From Gordionus sp. m RMFG-2023 (taxonomy: Eukaryota; Nematomorpha; Gordioida; Chordodea; Parachordodidae): DNA of 64,000 nucleotides. The notes beneath the pieces were generated by a model. That model made no database searches. It saw nothing but the letters and a program-made list of their open reading frames with translations, and was not told the DNA's origin. The stretch is from the NCBI RefSeq assembly GCF_954871325.1, contig NC_088777.1, forward strand, positions 33,457,366-33,521,365, written 5' to 3'. Position 1 is the first letter of the stretch. Each line of letters begins with the position of its first letter. Positions 46,731 through 57,028 of the stretch are shown piece after piece. The position numbers and the translations under genes were made by a program.

Positions 46731-48531
46731 AAAGAAAATATATAATATATTTTCAAAAAATCGGGGCTGGGCTAAGCAGATTAAAATAATGCACAAAGTA
46801 ACTAAATATTGACAAAATTTTCTAAAACAATTGGTGTAAGGCTGGCTTTGTTGCTAATATTTTTTTTATAAAATGCTACTCTACTAGTTAAAGCAAAGCA
46901 CTAATAAAAACTGATAAAGAAGGAAACATTTTCATAATTTTAGCATTACTACTTCTAATTGTTCAGCGTATTTTAAAAAAAATAACAACAGGAAACTCAA
47001 AAATATTATCATAATTATTCATGAGCAATACAAATCAGGAACGTGAATAATTTCTTTTAAGATTATTTTTTCCCTTTTTTTATTCAAGGGTTCCGAGAAT
47101 TTATATGACGGCATATGGCATGTTTTTTTTGAGAAAATTTATTACTAAAATAATACTTAATTCATTTTCTATAAAATCATTCTGTAAAAAATTATTCTCT
47201 ATAAAATCCTTCCTATGAAATAATTCTCTCTAAAACAATTATCTGTAAAATATTCTCTAAAAAATAATTCTCTGTAAAACAATTCTCTGTAAAACAATTC
47301 TCTGTAAAATATTCCGAGATTCTCTATAAACGACATTCAAATATAATTGTTTTCTCTATATAAAAGTTTCTCAATAAAATCAATTCTCTATAAAATCATT
47401 CTCTGTAAACGACATTTTATATAATTGTTTTCTCTTTAAAAGTTTCTCTATATAATAAATTCTCTATAAAATCATTCTCTATAAACGAGATTCTCTATAA
47501 AATCATTCTCTATAAATGAGATTCTCTATAATTGTTTTATTCTTTATAAAATCCTTCTCTATAAAATAATTCTCTCTAAAACAATTCTCTGTAAAATATT
47601 CTCTATAAAATAATTCTCTGTAAAACAATTCTCTGTAAAATATTCTCTATAAAATCATTCTCTATAAACGAGATTCTCTATAAAATATAGTTGTTTTCTA
47701 TATAAAAGTTTCTCTATAAAATCATTCTCTATAAACGACATTCTATATAATTGTTTTCTCTTTAAAAGTTTCTCTATAAAATAAATTCTCTATAAAATCA
47801 TTCTCTATAAACGAGATTCTCTATAAAATCATTCTCTATAATTGTTTTCTCTTTAAAAGTTTCTCTATAAAATAAATTCTCTATAAAATCATTCTCTATA
47901 AACGAGATTCTCTACAAAATCATTCTCTATAAATGAGATTCTCTATAAACGACATTCTCTATAATTGTTTTCTCTTTAAAAGTTTCTCTATAAAATAATT
48001 TCTCTATAAAATCATTCTCTATAAACGAGATTCTCTACAAAATTATTCTCTATAAATGAGATTCTCTATAAACGACATTCTCTATAATTGTTTTCTCTTT
48101 AAAATTTCTCTATAAAATAAATTCTCTATAAAATCATTCTCTATAAACGATATTCTTTATAAACGACATTCTCTACAATTGTTTTCTCTATAAAAGTTTC
48201 TCTATATTTGCATTCTCTATAAAAGATTCTATGTAAAGACGGGATACCAAATAAAAATATATTAAATAAGCATCAATTTTAAATTACCATTTTTCCCATT
48301 AGATAAAAAAAATACGTAAAAAAAATTTATTAAAAAAAATACGTAAAAAAATTTATTAAAAAAAATACGTAAAAAAATTTATTAAAAAAAATACGTAAAA
48401 AAAAATTTATTAAAAAAATAATAAACTTTTTTTAAATATTTGTTTGTAAAACAAGCGTGTTAAAAAATAAAATAACTTTATATGACACCATTTATTGCTG
48501 TTAATGTTAAATAAAGGCGTTCAATTTTTTA

Positions 48532-50330
48532 TCCCACTTCAAACTTGGCTAATGATAATGCACGGTAAGCGTGCACTATTTTTTTCATGTTTTTCATAAA
48601 TTAACAAGCACGCCAAAACGTCATATATTTATTTTTATGTAAAGAAATAAATAAAATTACTAAAGCTCTCGTTTATAAATGTTCGTTTTTTAATTATTTT
48701 ATTTTAAAAACAGAAATAATTATCTAAAAATTCAAAATGGATACTCATCAATATTAAAAGTAATTGTATTTATATAGTTACAATAATGACTTTATATTTA
48801 AAATTTAATGAAACAGGTTATTTCGCAATTGAAGGTGTCTAATATTATCCTTTATAAAGTATTCTCTTTTTGCCAAAGAATCTGATTTATATTAAATACA
48901 CAAAGGCCCTTTTGAAATTTTTTTTGTTTTAAAATGTAGCTTTTGTTTTGATCCAAAGAAAAATTTATATTTTTTATAATCAAAAAAGAAATAAACAACT
49001 TTTCATTATAATGTGAATTCTCATAGCAGATATGAATATTTTTTTAAAAAGCTTTTATCATACTAGATTCTTATGGATGAGCATCAAAGCAATTTTGATT
49101 TAGACAATATAACTTCTAAAAGTCAAATAAATTTAAAGATAACAATATTTTTAAGAATATATTTACTATTGACTTGAAATGTAATTATTAAAAGTTTTAC
49201 CTAAAATTTTTATCTTACTCTATAATCTATTTAATAGGTTGGGGCTCAATTTGAATCATTTAATGATTTGCAGGTATAAAGATAGCTAATATTATCCAAT
49301 ACTTTAAGAAACAAATATTTTTTTCAATTTATATGTTGTCTAAGAATATGCATAAATGAGATATAAATAATTCCCAATGAATCATAACATATTTTAGTCA
49401 GTTTGATTTAATTTCATATATTATCACTCAGAGGTTGATTTTATTTTTTTCTGCGTGTATTTTATCAAAAACAGTACAAATAACCTGAGACCTTAAAATT
49501 TTGCTCACTGATGAAAATTCACTAATAAAACTTTTTTTCTTCAAATAATTGGCTACCAAATTATTCCAAAGAATCTTGAAAACCATAGTAGCTAATATAA
49601 GCTTCTCTAATTTTATTTAATTCTATTTTTAACAGCTATCTATAGTATTACTCATACTACTATTGCATAACTGACTTATTGGCTTAATTGCTGATTGAAC
49701 TAAGTTAAATATTATCTACCCATTTTGGATTTCAATTTAAAATAAATTTTATAATTCAATCTTAAGTTGTTTTACTTCTTATACTTATTGGTTAAAATAT
49801 TTCAAATAAGTTAAGATAAAAAATTAATACCATAAACACTATAATAAAATAATTATTTAGATTCAACAATGTTTATTATCATTTTATTATATTCAAAATA
49901 AAGCTTCTATGTAGCAAGTGAAATAAAGTCAAGAAGTATACAATAGAAATAAACAATAACACCTCGATATAATACCCAAAGGCCCTTTTAAGGGCCAGTT
50001 AAAATTTGTAGAAGAAAAAGAGTTTAAAGATAATAAAACATTAAGCTTTTGTTTCCATCAAAAGAGAAATTTATATTATATATAAGTCAAATAAAAAGAA
50101 TAAACAATTTTTCATTTTAATGTGAATTCTGATATAATTATGGAATAAATATTTTAAATTATCATATATTTTATTTGAATTTAATAATATCACCTTTGAT
50201 TCAATTTTAACTATAATTTCTTTATCTTAATTTTATTCTTAGCACATAAATTAAACCAAAATGATAGTATTCTTAAATCTTATTTAAAAATTTTATTTTC
50301 ATTGTTTTGCAAATTTGGTCTACATTTTGA
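48532..50330. other. No complete gene; direct repeats and a MULE fragment
   Basis: 48891-49036 and 49976-50130 are diverged direct repeats (CAAAGGCCCTTTT, GCTTTTGTTT, AATTTATATT, TTTTCATT.TAATGTGAATTC). 49221-49276 (plus) nearly equals the first exon region of the MULE at 62342-62370: a TTTAATAG acceptor followed by GGTTGGGGCTCAATTTGAATC. AGCTAATATTATCC also recurs near 48840 and 49285. Probably old transposon debris upstream of the spliced gene beyond 50400. Confidence 0.45.
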
Positions 50331-50400
50331 TCAATTCATTCACAAATCCTATAATCTTGCCTTATTTTCCAAAACATCTTTAATTTTTTTTATATCTTAC

Positions 50401-50456
50401 CCTTCTAAATAGCCAAAATAACGTAAAGCAGCCCATAAAAAATTTCCCTGTTCTTT
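50401..50456 (-). CDS. Isolated exon-like segment, family unknown
   Basis: The minus strand reads QGNFLWAALRYFGYLEG and ends at a strong donor (GGGTAAGAT); an acceptor-like AAAG precedes. A 40-nt intron would lead to AATAAG at about 50362. Composition is protein-like and G+C-richer than the flanks. It could be an exon of a gene downstream of, or continuous with, the one at 50663-51085. Reading frames across the proposed intron end within a few codons, so the gene model is weak. Confidence 0.3.
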
Positions 50457-50662
50457 ATTATTGCATTATTTAGAAGTGACTCAATAAAACAAATATTTTT
50501 TGAAGGTCATTTTTTATTATAAGATATATAATTTATAAAAAAATAATATTTGTACTATTGATTATATAAAAATTAATATTAAATATTTTATTTAAAAAAT
50601 GATAGCTTTCTAATTTGATTTGAGCTTGTAGATATATTCCCAACTTTCACAAAAGAAAAATT

Positions 50663-51085
50663 TTAAGTTGGGACATTTGTGGTGTTATTTAATGGTAATG
50701 TCAGTTTGGGCATATTATTTGGTAAAATCCCTTAAAGAAATAAATATTAAATATTATTAAAGTGGTCTATTACTAAAAGGATTTAATGGCCTAATATTAG
50801 TTCCATGTGGTAGTACTAAAATAAAATAATCAGGTATATATATAATAAAAGTTATTTACAGGAAATGTGGAGTACATTGTTCGTTTTCGCAGAAGTATCC
50901 TCTGGTAATATCTTTTTTTGTAATTGATTTGTATTTAATAGAGGCCCTACAATAAAACATTAGATAATAATATAATTAAGTAATTTCATTACTAAAAGAA
51001 TCTTTTTGTCTATCATAATTACAAGAATGGATAACTATATTCTTATCTGATGAGCCAGCAGTGTGCTTTTTAGCATTAGCACATC
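50663..51085 (-). CDS. Spliced host gene, last four exons, unidentified protein
   Basis: Exons on the minus strand 51085-50993, 50946-50860, 50815-50774 and 50730-50663 are joined by GT-AG introns of 46, 44 and 43 nt that all keep phase. The product reads CANAKKHTAGSSDKNIVIHS, then DRQKDSFRPLLNTNQLQKKI, LPEDTSAKTNNVLHISLLPH and LPNNMPKLTLPLNNTTNVPT before TAA (50665-50663). It is rich in N, T, P and S with no domain I know. The consistent intron size, phase and exon G+C make this a real gene in my view. A preceding exon probably ends at 51155 (STLHSSMQTFI before GTTATT). Further upstream 51190-51310 is open (SFPSSIKIFTNSKPLQTLSE) but its phase does not join cleanly. Confidence 0.6.
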
Positions 51086-51540
51086 CTAAAAATAATATAT
51101 ATAAAAAATTAAATAAAGTTTATTTAAAAATCTAATCTAACAATATATAATAACCTATAAATGTTTGCATTGATGAATGTAAAGGTAGAATCTTGAAAAT
51201 ATATTATGCATTATAAAAATTTATATAAAAATACTTGTGTTTTCAGAAAGAGTTTGCAAGGGTTTACTATTTGTGAAAATTTTTATTGATGAGGGAAAAC
51301 TAGTATCTAAAAAATATATATTGTAAAGACATAAAAAAATTTTTTGCTTCTCATATAAACAATATTTGCTTTTAGCCAAAAAAGTGATATCAATGTAACT
51401 CTAAAATATATAACCTTTCATATCTATCATATGCTTAAAGTTGTGATTATTTTCTTTGTCCATTATATTGATGTTATTTATTTGTTTCTTTTTCATCACT
51501 TTTACTTTTCACAAATAATATAAATGAATTTAAAGATCAA

Positions 51541-52078
51541 ACCTTTTCTTATATTTTTAGCATCTTTGCGTCTTTCAAATATCCTGGACTCATTTTTTCT
51601 GGCATTTCAATATTTTTAATATTATTGAAGTTGATTTTTACTTCACTAACTTGTTTCAGTGGATTTTCTGGTTTTTGTTCAACATCTTTTATATATATTT
51701 TCTAAAGTTTACAGAATATATTATAATTCATTAAAAAAAATTATTAATAAATTCTAAAAAAAAATGATTACCCATGTCATTAAATTTAAACCCTGATGTT
51801 GGATTAAATATATTGATAGCATATTCAAATTGTTCAATAATTTTAGCAATAGGCTGACATATATCTTTATATACATATTTTAAGTGTATATATTTTGTTA
51901 AATGCATTTTGATTCATCTGAGATGATAATGATGATATATTTTGCATTATATCCTTTACTTTTCTGAATTTTTTTTCAGATGATAGAATTTTTTTTCATT
52001 GATAATATGATTAATTCTAGTGCCATCGATATCATTTTGATTAATATTAGTAGTAAGTATATTATTTTTATCAGTCAT
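51541..52078 (-). CDS. Candidate 5' exons of a spliced minus-strand gene
   Basis: ATG at 52078-52076 opens MTDKNNILTTNINQNDIDG. In another frame SSEKKFRKVKDIMQNISSLS follows; the change of frame coincides with an A8 run near 51990. Then come DICQPIAKIIEQFEYAINIF and NPTSGFKFNDM near 51775-51860, ending at a GTAATC donor. The next exon-like stretch (51685-51545) reads KPENPLKQVSEVKINFNNIK and ends MSPGYLKDAKMLKI. Heptad-like spacing suggests a coiled coil. It may be the 5' part of the gene ending at 50663. The phases do not all agree, so either a base error, an unseen exon or decay is involved. The MITE at 52091 sits 13 bp upstream of the ATG. Confidence 0.4.
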
Positions 52079-52090
52079 CTTATAAATTTT

Positions 52091-53150
52091 GGGAATGACT
52101 AAAATACGCGTCCCCGAAAACTACGCGTCCCTACGCTACCCCGGTCAAAACGACTTACTTTTATTATTATTAATAGGAAATCTTATTAAGCTTTATAAGA
52201 TAAGTTAGAAAATGTTTTTTTTAATTTAAAAAAAACGGTAACTATATAAAATTTATAAAAATTTATTTTTTTAAAAAATAAACTACGCGTCCCTACGCGT
52301 CCCCGGTCAAAATACAGTTTTTTTTAAAAAATAAAAACAGATTCATATTTAACTCATTAAAAGAATACAGAATATGTAAATATTATATTTTAAAGTATTT
52401 TATAACTTAGTGATTTTTTGAAAAAACACTTTTTTTTTCAAAAACACTACGCGTCCCCGGTCAAAAAACCGTTTTATTTTAAAATAAAGGCAGATTCATG
52501 TTTAGCTTTTCAAGGAGATTCAGAAAATGGTATTAATAAAAAAAATTTTTTTTGGCTAAACTACGCGTCCCCGGTCAAAATACAGTTTTTTTAAAATATC
52601 AAAACAGATTCATATTTAGCTCATTAAAAGAATACAGAATATGTAAATATTATATTTTAAATTATTTTATAACTTAGTGATTTTTTCAAAAAACACTTTT
52701 TTTTTCAAAAACACTACGCGTCCCCGGTCAAAAAACCGTTTTTTTTTAAAAATAAAAGCAGATTCATGTTTAGCTTTTCAAGGAGATTCAGAAAATGGTA
52801 TTAATAAAAAAAATTTTTTTTTTGGCTAAACTACGCGTCCCTACGCGTCCCCGGTCAAAATACAGTTTTTTTTTAAAATTCAAAACAGATTCATATTTAG
52901 CTCATTAAAAGAATACAGAATATGTAAATATTATATTTTAAACTATTTTATAACTTAGTGATTTTTTGAAAAATCACTTTTTTTTTCAAAAACACTACGC
53001 GTCCCCGGTCAAAATTTTTTAAAATAAAAGCAGATTCATGTTTAGCTTTTCAAGGAGATTCAGAAAATGGTATTAATAAAAAAATTAAAAAAAAATATTT
53101 TATCGAAAAAATTTTTTTTTGGTTCGGGGACGCGTATTTTAGTCATTCCC
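52091..53150. mobile_element. Non-autonomous transposon with ACGCGTCCCC repeats
   Basis: Perfect 28-bp inverted ends beginning GGGAATGACTAAAATACGCG are flanked by perfect 8-bp duplications TAAATTTT (52083-52090 and 53151-53158). Inside, a composite unit of ~285 bp repeats about three times. Each unit has two halves that start with CTACGCGTCCCCGGTCAAAA and continue with CAGATTCATATTTAGCTCAT or CAGATTCATGTTTAGCTTTT. No open frame of note. The 8-bp duplication favours an hAT-type transposase acting in trans. A partial second copy lies at 62424-63215. Confidence 0.93.
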
Positions 53151-53162
53151 TAAATTTTTGAA

Positions 53163-54430
53163 TTACGTGATACGTGATAAAAGCGTTTTCGCCCTCTGGT
53201 TGTGGATACAACAGAGCTACGCTAGGTTTTCCTCAAAAATCCATCAAACTGGATAGTTAATTAAGGGGAGAAAAAAATGAGGAGCCCTTCACACGTTTGT
53301 GGGCAAGCCGCACGTACTTGTACGCGCAACAGTCCGAGAACTGTTGCTTAAACGCCTATAGGCTAATCAACAAAAAGAAATGGGCAAAACAAAAGCCTAT
53401 ACCCATGAACTGCCAAAATAATTTAATTACTTTAAGGGTGGGTGGCGGCTAATTTTAAGTTTAACATCTAATGTAAGCCTTGATAGTTACTAACAAATAA
53501 TTGAGAATGTGTTCATATCAATTGAGATTAGAATTTATTCATGAAAATAAGGAAAAGCTAAATGGGTTTACCACAAATTGTTTAAAATAGGTGAAAATTC
53601 CAGTGAATAGGCAAAAACTAGTCAGTAATCGGTTTATGACTATCCAGCAACGAACACCACACAACAAACGGTTATTTTTTCCTTTTTCCAGAGAAACAAA
53701 ATACTCTATGGAGTGATAGATAGATTATATAGCGAAAAAGGTCTTTGATAATGATAAAGATATGAGAGAAAGGAAACTATGACGCAGAAATAGGAACCAG
53801 CTCCGTAAGTTTTAGGAAATGGAAAAGTAATTGTTGGCCAGGATTAACAAAAGGCATTTTGGCTTGATTGTTATATGATAGTCTATCACTCACGGAAAGA
53901 CTCTACCAACAAAACATATTTACAAACCTCGCCACCCCCCTGTCGACTGGTTTCTCCATAAATGAAATAACAAGTGAACAAAGACTAAGAAAAAAACACT
54001 AAGAAAAAGCAAAGCTCCAGGGCCAGATAATATCACAGCAGAAATACCAAAAAAAATAAATAGCACCTATAACAATATCGCTACCTATTTGCCCTCATTT
54101 AATAGAATATGGGAGAGCGGAACTACTGCAGTGGGATGGATCAAAATCCTATCTAAGTAACTACCCAAAAAACTAAGACCACAGAAATTTAAGGCTTATT
54201 GAGCTATAGCCATCACATCCTATAGCATGGAAAAAAAGCATATCACCCACACCAAAATACATAAGTATATACAGGCCAAGAAAAGAAAATGCTGGATCCA
54301 AAAATTAATTTAGAAAAATAATCATGCAGAAAAACTAAGTACAAAACCCCCTTCTGCTTTACATTTGTGAATTATAACAGAGCTATTGATAATGTTAACC
54401 ATGCAGTTTTGTCAGAAAATAAGATAAATA
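53163..54430 (+). mobile_element. Shortened LINE derivative, copy A
   Basis: It starts TTACGTGATACGTGATAAAA. The first ~530 bp is a non-coding leader containing consecutive hairpins. At about 53690, after a pyrimidine tract and CAG, it passes directly into the part of the LINE that corresponds to 11940 onward in the copy at 9415. It then encodes the start of the reverse transcriptase: KAPGPDNITAEIPKK near 54010, FNRIWESGTTAVGWIK near 54100, and CFTFVNYNRAIDNVNHAVL near 54355 (motif A). Endonuclease and most of the polymerase are absent. The copy at 57029 has the same layout, so the shortened form itself was copied. Confidence 0.85.
53290..53363 (+). ncRNA. Structured leader of the LINE derivative (predicted hairpins)
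   Basis: Four hairpins stand in a row: CACACGTTTGTG (53290-53301), GCACGTAC with GTACGCGC (53310-53327), CAACAGT with ACTGTTG around a CCGAGA loop (53327-53346), and GCCTATAGGC (53354-53363). The copy at 57151-57224 keeps all of them. Its only change in a stem turns GCC into GTC, which still pairs as G-U. The leader is far richer in G+C than its surroundings. Autonomous LINEs sometimes carry ribozymes or translation-start elements here; I do not recognise a known class. Confidence 0.5.
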
Positions 54431-54639
54431 AAAGCTGAAGTCAGTGAAGTAAGTAATTCACAGAAAAGGTGAAAGACAAAATCAAGAGGTAAAATTGAGA
54501 GATGAAGAAATTAAATAACCTGAAAAATACAGAAAAAATTATGAGAGGTTTAGGTAGGTTCGGGGCCGAAATATTCCCACAGCTGTTTGGAGTCAAATGA
54601 AAGAAGGATGGTGAATACAAACAAGACACATTTAACATT

Positions 54640-55290
54640 TAAATTTAAGAAATTTTAAAATATTTATATTATAATTTATGCAATATATATTTATGAATAT
54701 TTAACTAAATATAAAATATTTAAATATATCTAAAGTAATATTTAATATTTGTAATATTAAATTATATATAAAGTAATATTTAATAAATAATTAAAATATT
54801 AAATTATATATAAAGTAATATTTAATAAATAATTATACATATCTAAAGTAATATTTAAATATATATATATAAAGTAATATTTAAATATATATATAAGGTA
54901 ATATTAAATTATATATAAAGAAATATTTAAAATAATTAAAATATTTATATGATAATTTGTGCAATATATTATAAAATATTTAAATATATCTAAAGTAATA
55001 TTTAAATATATATATAAAGTAATATTTAAATATAAATATAACGTAATATTAAATTATATATAAAGTAATATTTAAATATATATATATATAAAGTAATATT
55101 TAAATATATATATAAGGTAATATTAAATTATATATAAAGAAATATTTAAATATAAATAATTAAAATCGTTATATGATAATTTATGCAATATATTATAAAA
55201 TATTTAAAAAGTAATATTTAAATATATAAATAAAGTATTATTAAAAACCTTAAATATATATAAACTAATATAAAATAAAATATAGGAAGA
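54640..55290. repeat. AT-only tandem repeat (TAAAGTAATATTTAAATATA)
   Basis: Units of about 20-45 bp built from ATATATAAAGTAATATTTAA and AATATTAAATTATATATAAA repeat many times, with a longer duplicated block around GATAATTT.TGCAATATATT near 54950 and 55170. Non-coding. Confidence 0.8.
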
Positions 55291-55835
55291 ATGTATTTAA
55301 ATTCGCTAAAATAATTGGTTAATTTATAATTAATAAAGTTTTTTAGGATAAATGATGTAATGATACGAGTTTTCTAAATAAAAAAATGTAACCATAAAGT
55401 TTTCTAATATAAAGATTGTTTATTTTATTTTAAATTATTAATTTAATTTTATATAATTTTAAAATTTTACATTTTCTTTATCAAACTAAAAAAATCAGGT
55501 TTATATAATAATTTTCATATTAATATATAAAAATTTATATAATAAAAATCAATCTACACAATTTATAAAAAAATCAATTTATATCAACATAAAAAAAACA
55601 ATTTAAAGGTTAGTATTAATCGGTCATATTAACAATAATAATTAATTAATATAAATGATTATTGTTAATAACAGAATGTAGACTATCTGGCTTATGTTAA
55701 TTGTTAGGTATAAAAGAATAATCTGAAATTTCTGAACCCAAAAATAAATTTAACATAGTTAGTGGAATGTGTATATATTTATGAAGATCTTTAAGTGGAT
55801 AGCAGTATATCATATTAAATTTTTTTAATTACTTC
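55291..55835. other. No supported gene
   Basis: AT-rich sequence with a short inverted repeat around AATAATTAATTAATATAAAT near 55630-55670. No readable exon. Confidence 0.3.
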
Positions 55836-57028
55836 TAGTGCTGTAAACGTTACTACAAAAAAGAAACGCGTTACAGTTACTCGTTACATCTGAATAAGGG
55901 AACCCGATACGGTTACCTTAAAAAGAAACGCGCATTGAACGACTTGTCTTTATCTGAAAATCTTTGTAATTCAGATATGTCATAAGAGTCGTCATATGCA
56001 ATTATCCTTAATATGACTATCTATTAATTTCCTTCTTTCCCATGCTTCCCTTAAAAATGGCTGCAGAGTTTGAAGATTGCCCCCATATTCCATAATAGCT
56101 TACACTTAGAAAATGTAATTTTTAAAATAATTTTAGAGTGTACATCGTTATTTCAATGTCAACAGTAATAAGAAATAAATAATTTTATAGTAAAATTAAA
56201 TGTTTTTATTTTTTAAATATTTTGAGTCTAAAGCGGACACATAGTATATAATGAGAAAAGGGAGAGAAAAACGAATATTATAAGATGCCTCCTCAAATTT
56301 AATCAATCAGGCAGATAAAAAAATATATTTTGAAGTAACTTTTCCCCTCCAAGCTCTTGTAGAAAATTCGAGCCGTGTTGCGTCTAAAATTTAAAAATGA
56401 TTGGCACAAGTGTTGTTAATTTGCTTGGTCGTAAAATTTACGAACCAAGTTTGTGTTCAAAGTTCTACTCTTGGGTAAACTAAGAAAAAATAAATCTCAT
56501 TTACTAATCTTTCAAATTTTATTATACATTTAAATTTAATTATAAATTAGTAGGCTTTATTATTTTTTTCTACATTAATTCCATTTTCTAACTAAGCATT
56601 CAAATATTTGTTTAAATTGCGATGATTTTGGCTGTTTGTTTGATTTAACTATTTTTTCTCTTCCAGACTATGTTAAATCATCTTATATAATTATTAGTTT
56701 ATATATAGTTACTTAACTATCAAAACAACACTCAGGTATTACAACAACAAACAACTACGTTTTAATGTATCTGTTTTTTTTACTTACTTCAATTTTTTTT
56801 TTCTCTTGAAACACGAAAATCGATAATTTTATTTCTTTATTTTTCTTTTCTTAAAATATGAAATCGTACATAAAACAAAATAATTGTCTCCAAGTGTTTT
56901 ATTTTAATTATTTTTGCAAAGAAAATAATTTTATATGGATAAGATAACATGTTTCATTAAATCATCACAACTAAGGGAATGACAGCGTTGCCTGTTTGTA
57001 TATAGAAAAAAAAATGTTTTTTTATTCT

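Larger units (their letters stand above)
42086..48248. mobile_element. 6.2-kb element with TATAGAGAA subterminal arrays
   Basis: It begins GGTTCCACGTCTTTATAGAG and ends with the inverse of GGTATCCCGTCTTTACATAG, flanked by perfect 9-bp duplications AAATAAAAA (42077-42085 and 48249-48257). The left end carries ~400 bp of ATAGAGAAT units (42086-42480). The right end carries ~1.1 kb of the inverse (TTCTCTATAAAA, 47150-48248). The 9-bp duplication suggests a MULE-type transposase moved it. I find no recognisable transposase inside. A related internal end, GGTTTCACATATTTATAGAG, lies near 43085. Confidence 0.87.
33035..48522. mobile_element. Outer MULE-derived palindromic element with nested insertions
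   Basis: Ends GAACGCCTTTATATAACAGC and its inverse (GTTAAATAAAGGCGTTC) are flanked by perfect 9-bp duplications AATTTTTTA (33026-33034 and 48523-48531), the size MULEs make. Minus its two insertions, it is two copies of one unit in opposite orientation: 33035-36622 and 39682-42085 plus 48258-48522. The first unit has a complete terminal repeat (~330 bp) at each side; the second lacks the first seven bases (GAACGCC) of its inner end. The terminal repeats contain the start of a FLYWCH-like coding region. No catalytic domain is present, so it must have been mobilised in trans. Confidence 0.85.

Noticed and set aside
33035-48522. Large inverted-repeat-bounded element considered as a Polinton-type element
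   Set aside because: The target duplication is 9 bp, nested elements account for most of the length, and no capsid, polymerase or integrase signature is seen. MULE explains it better.
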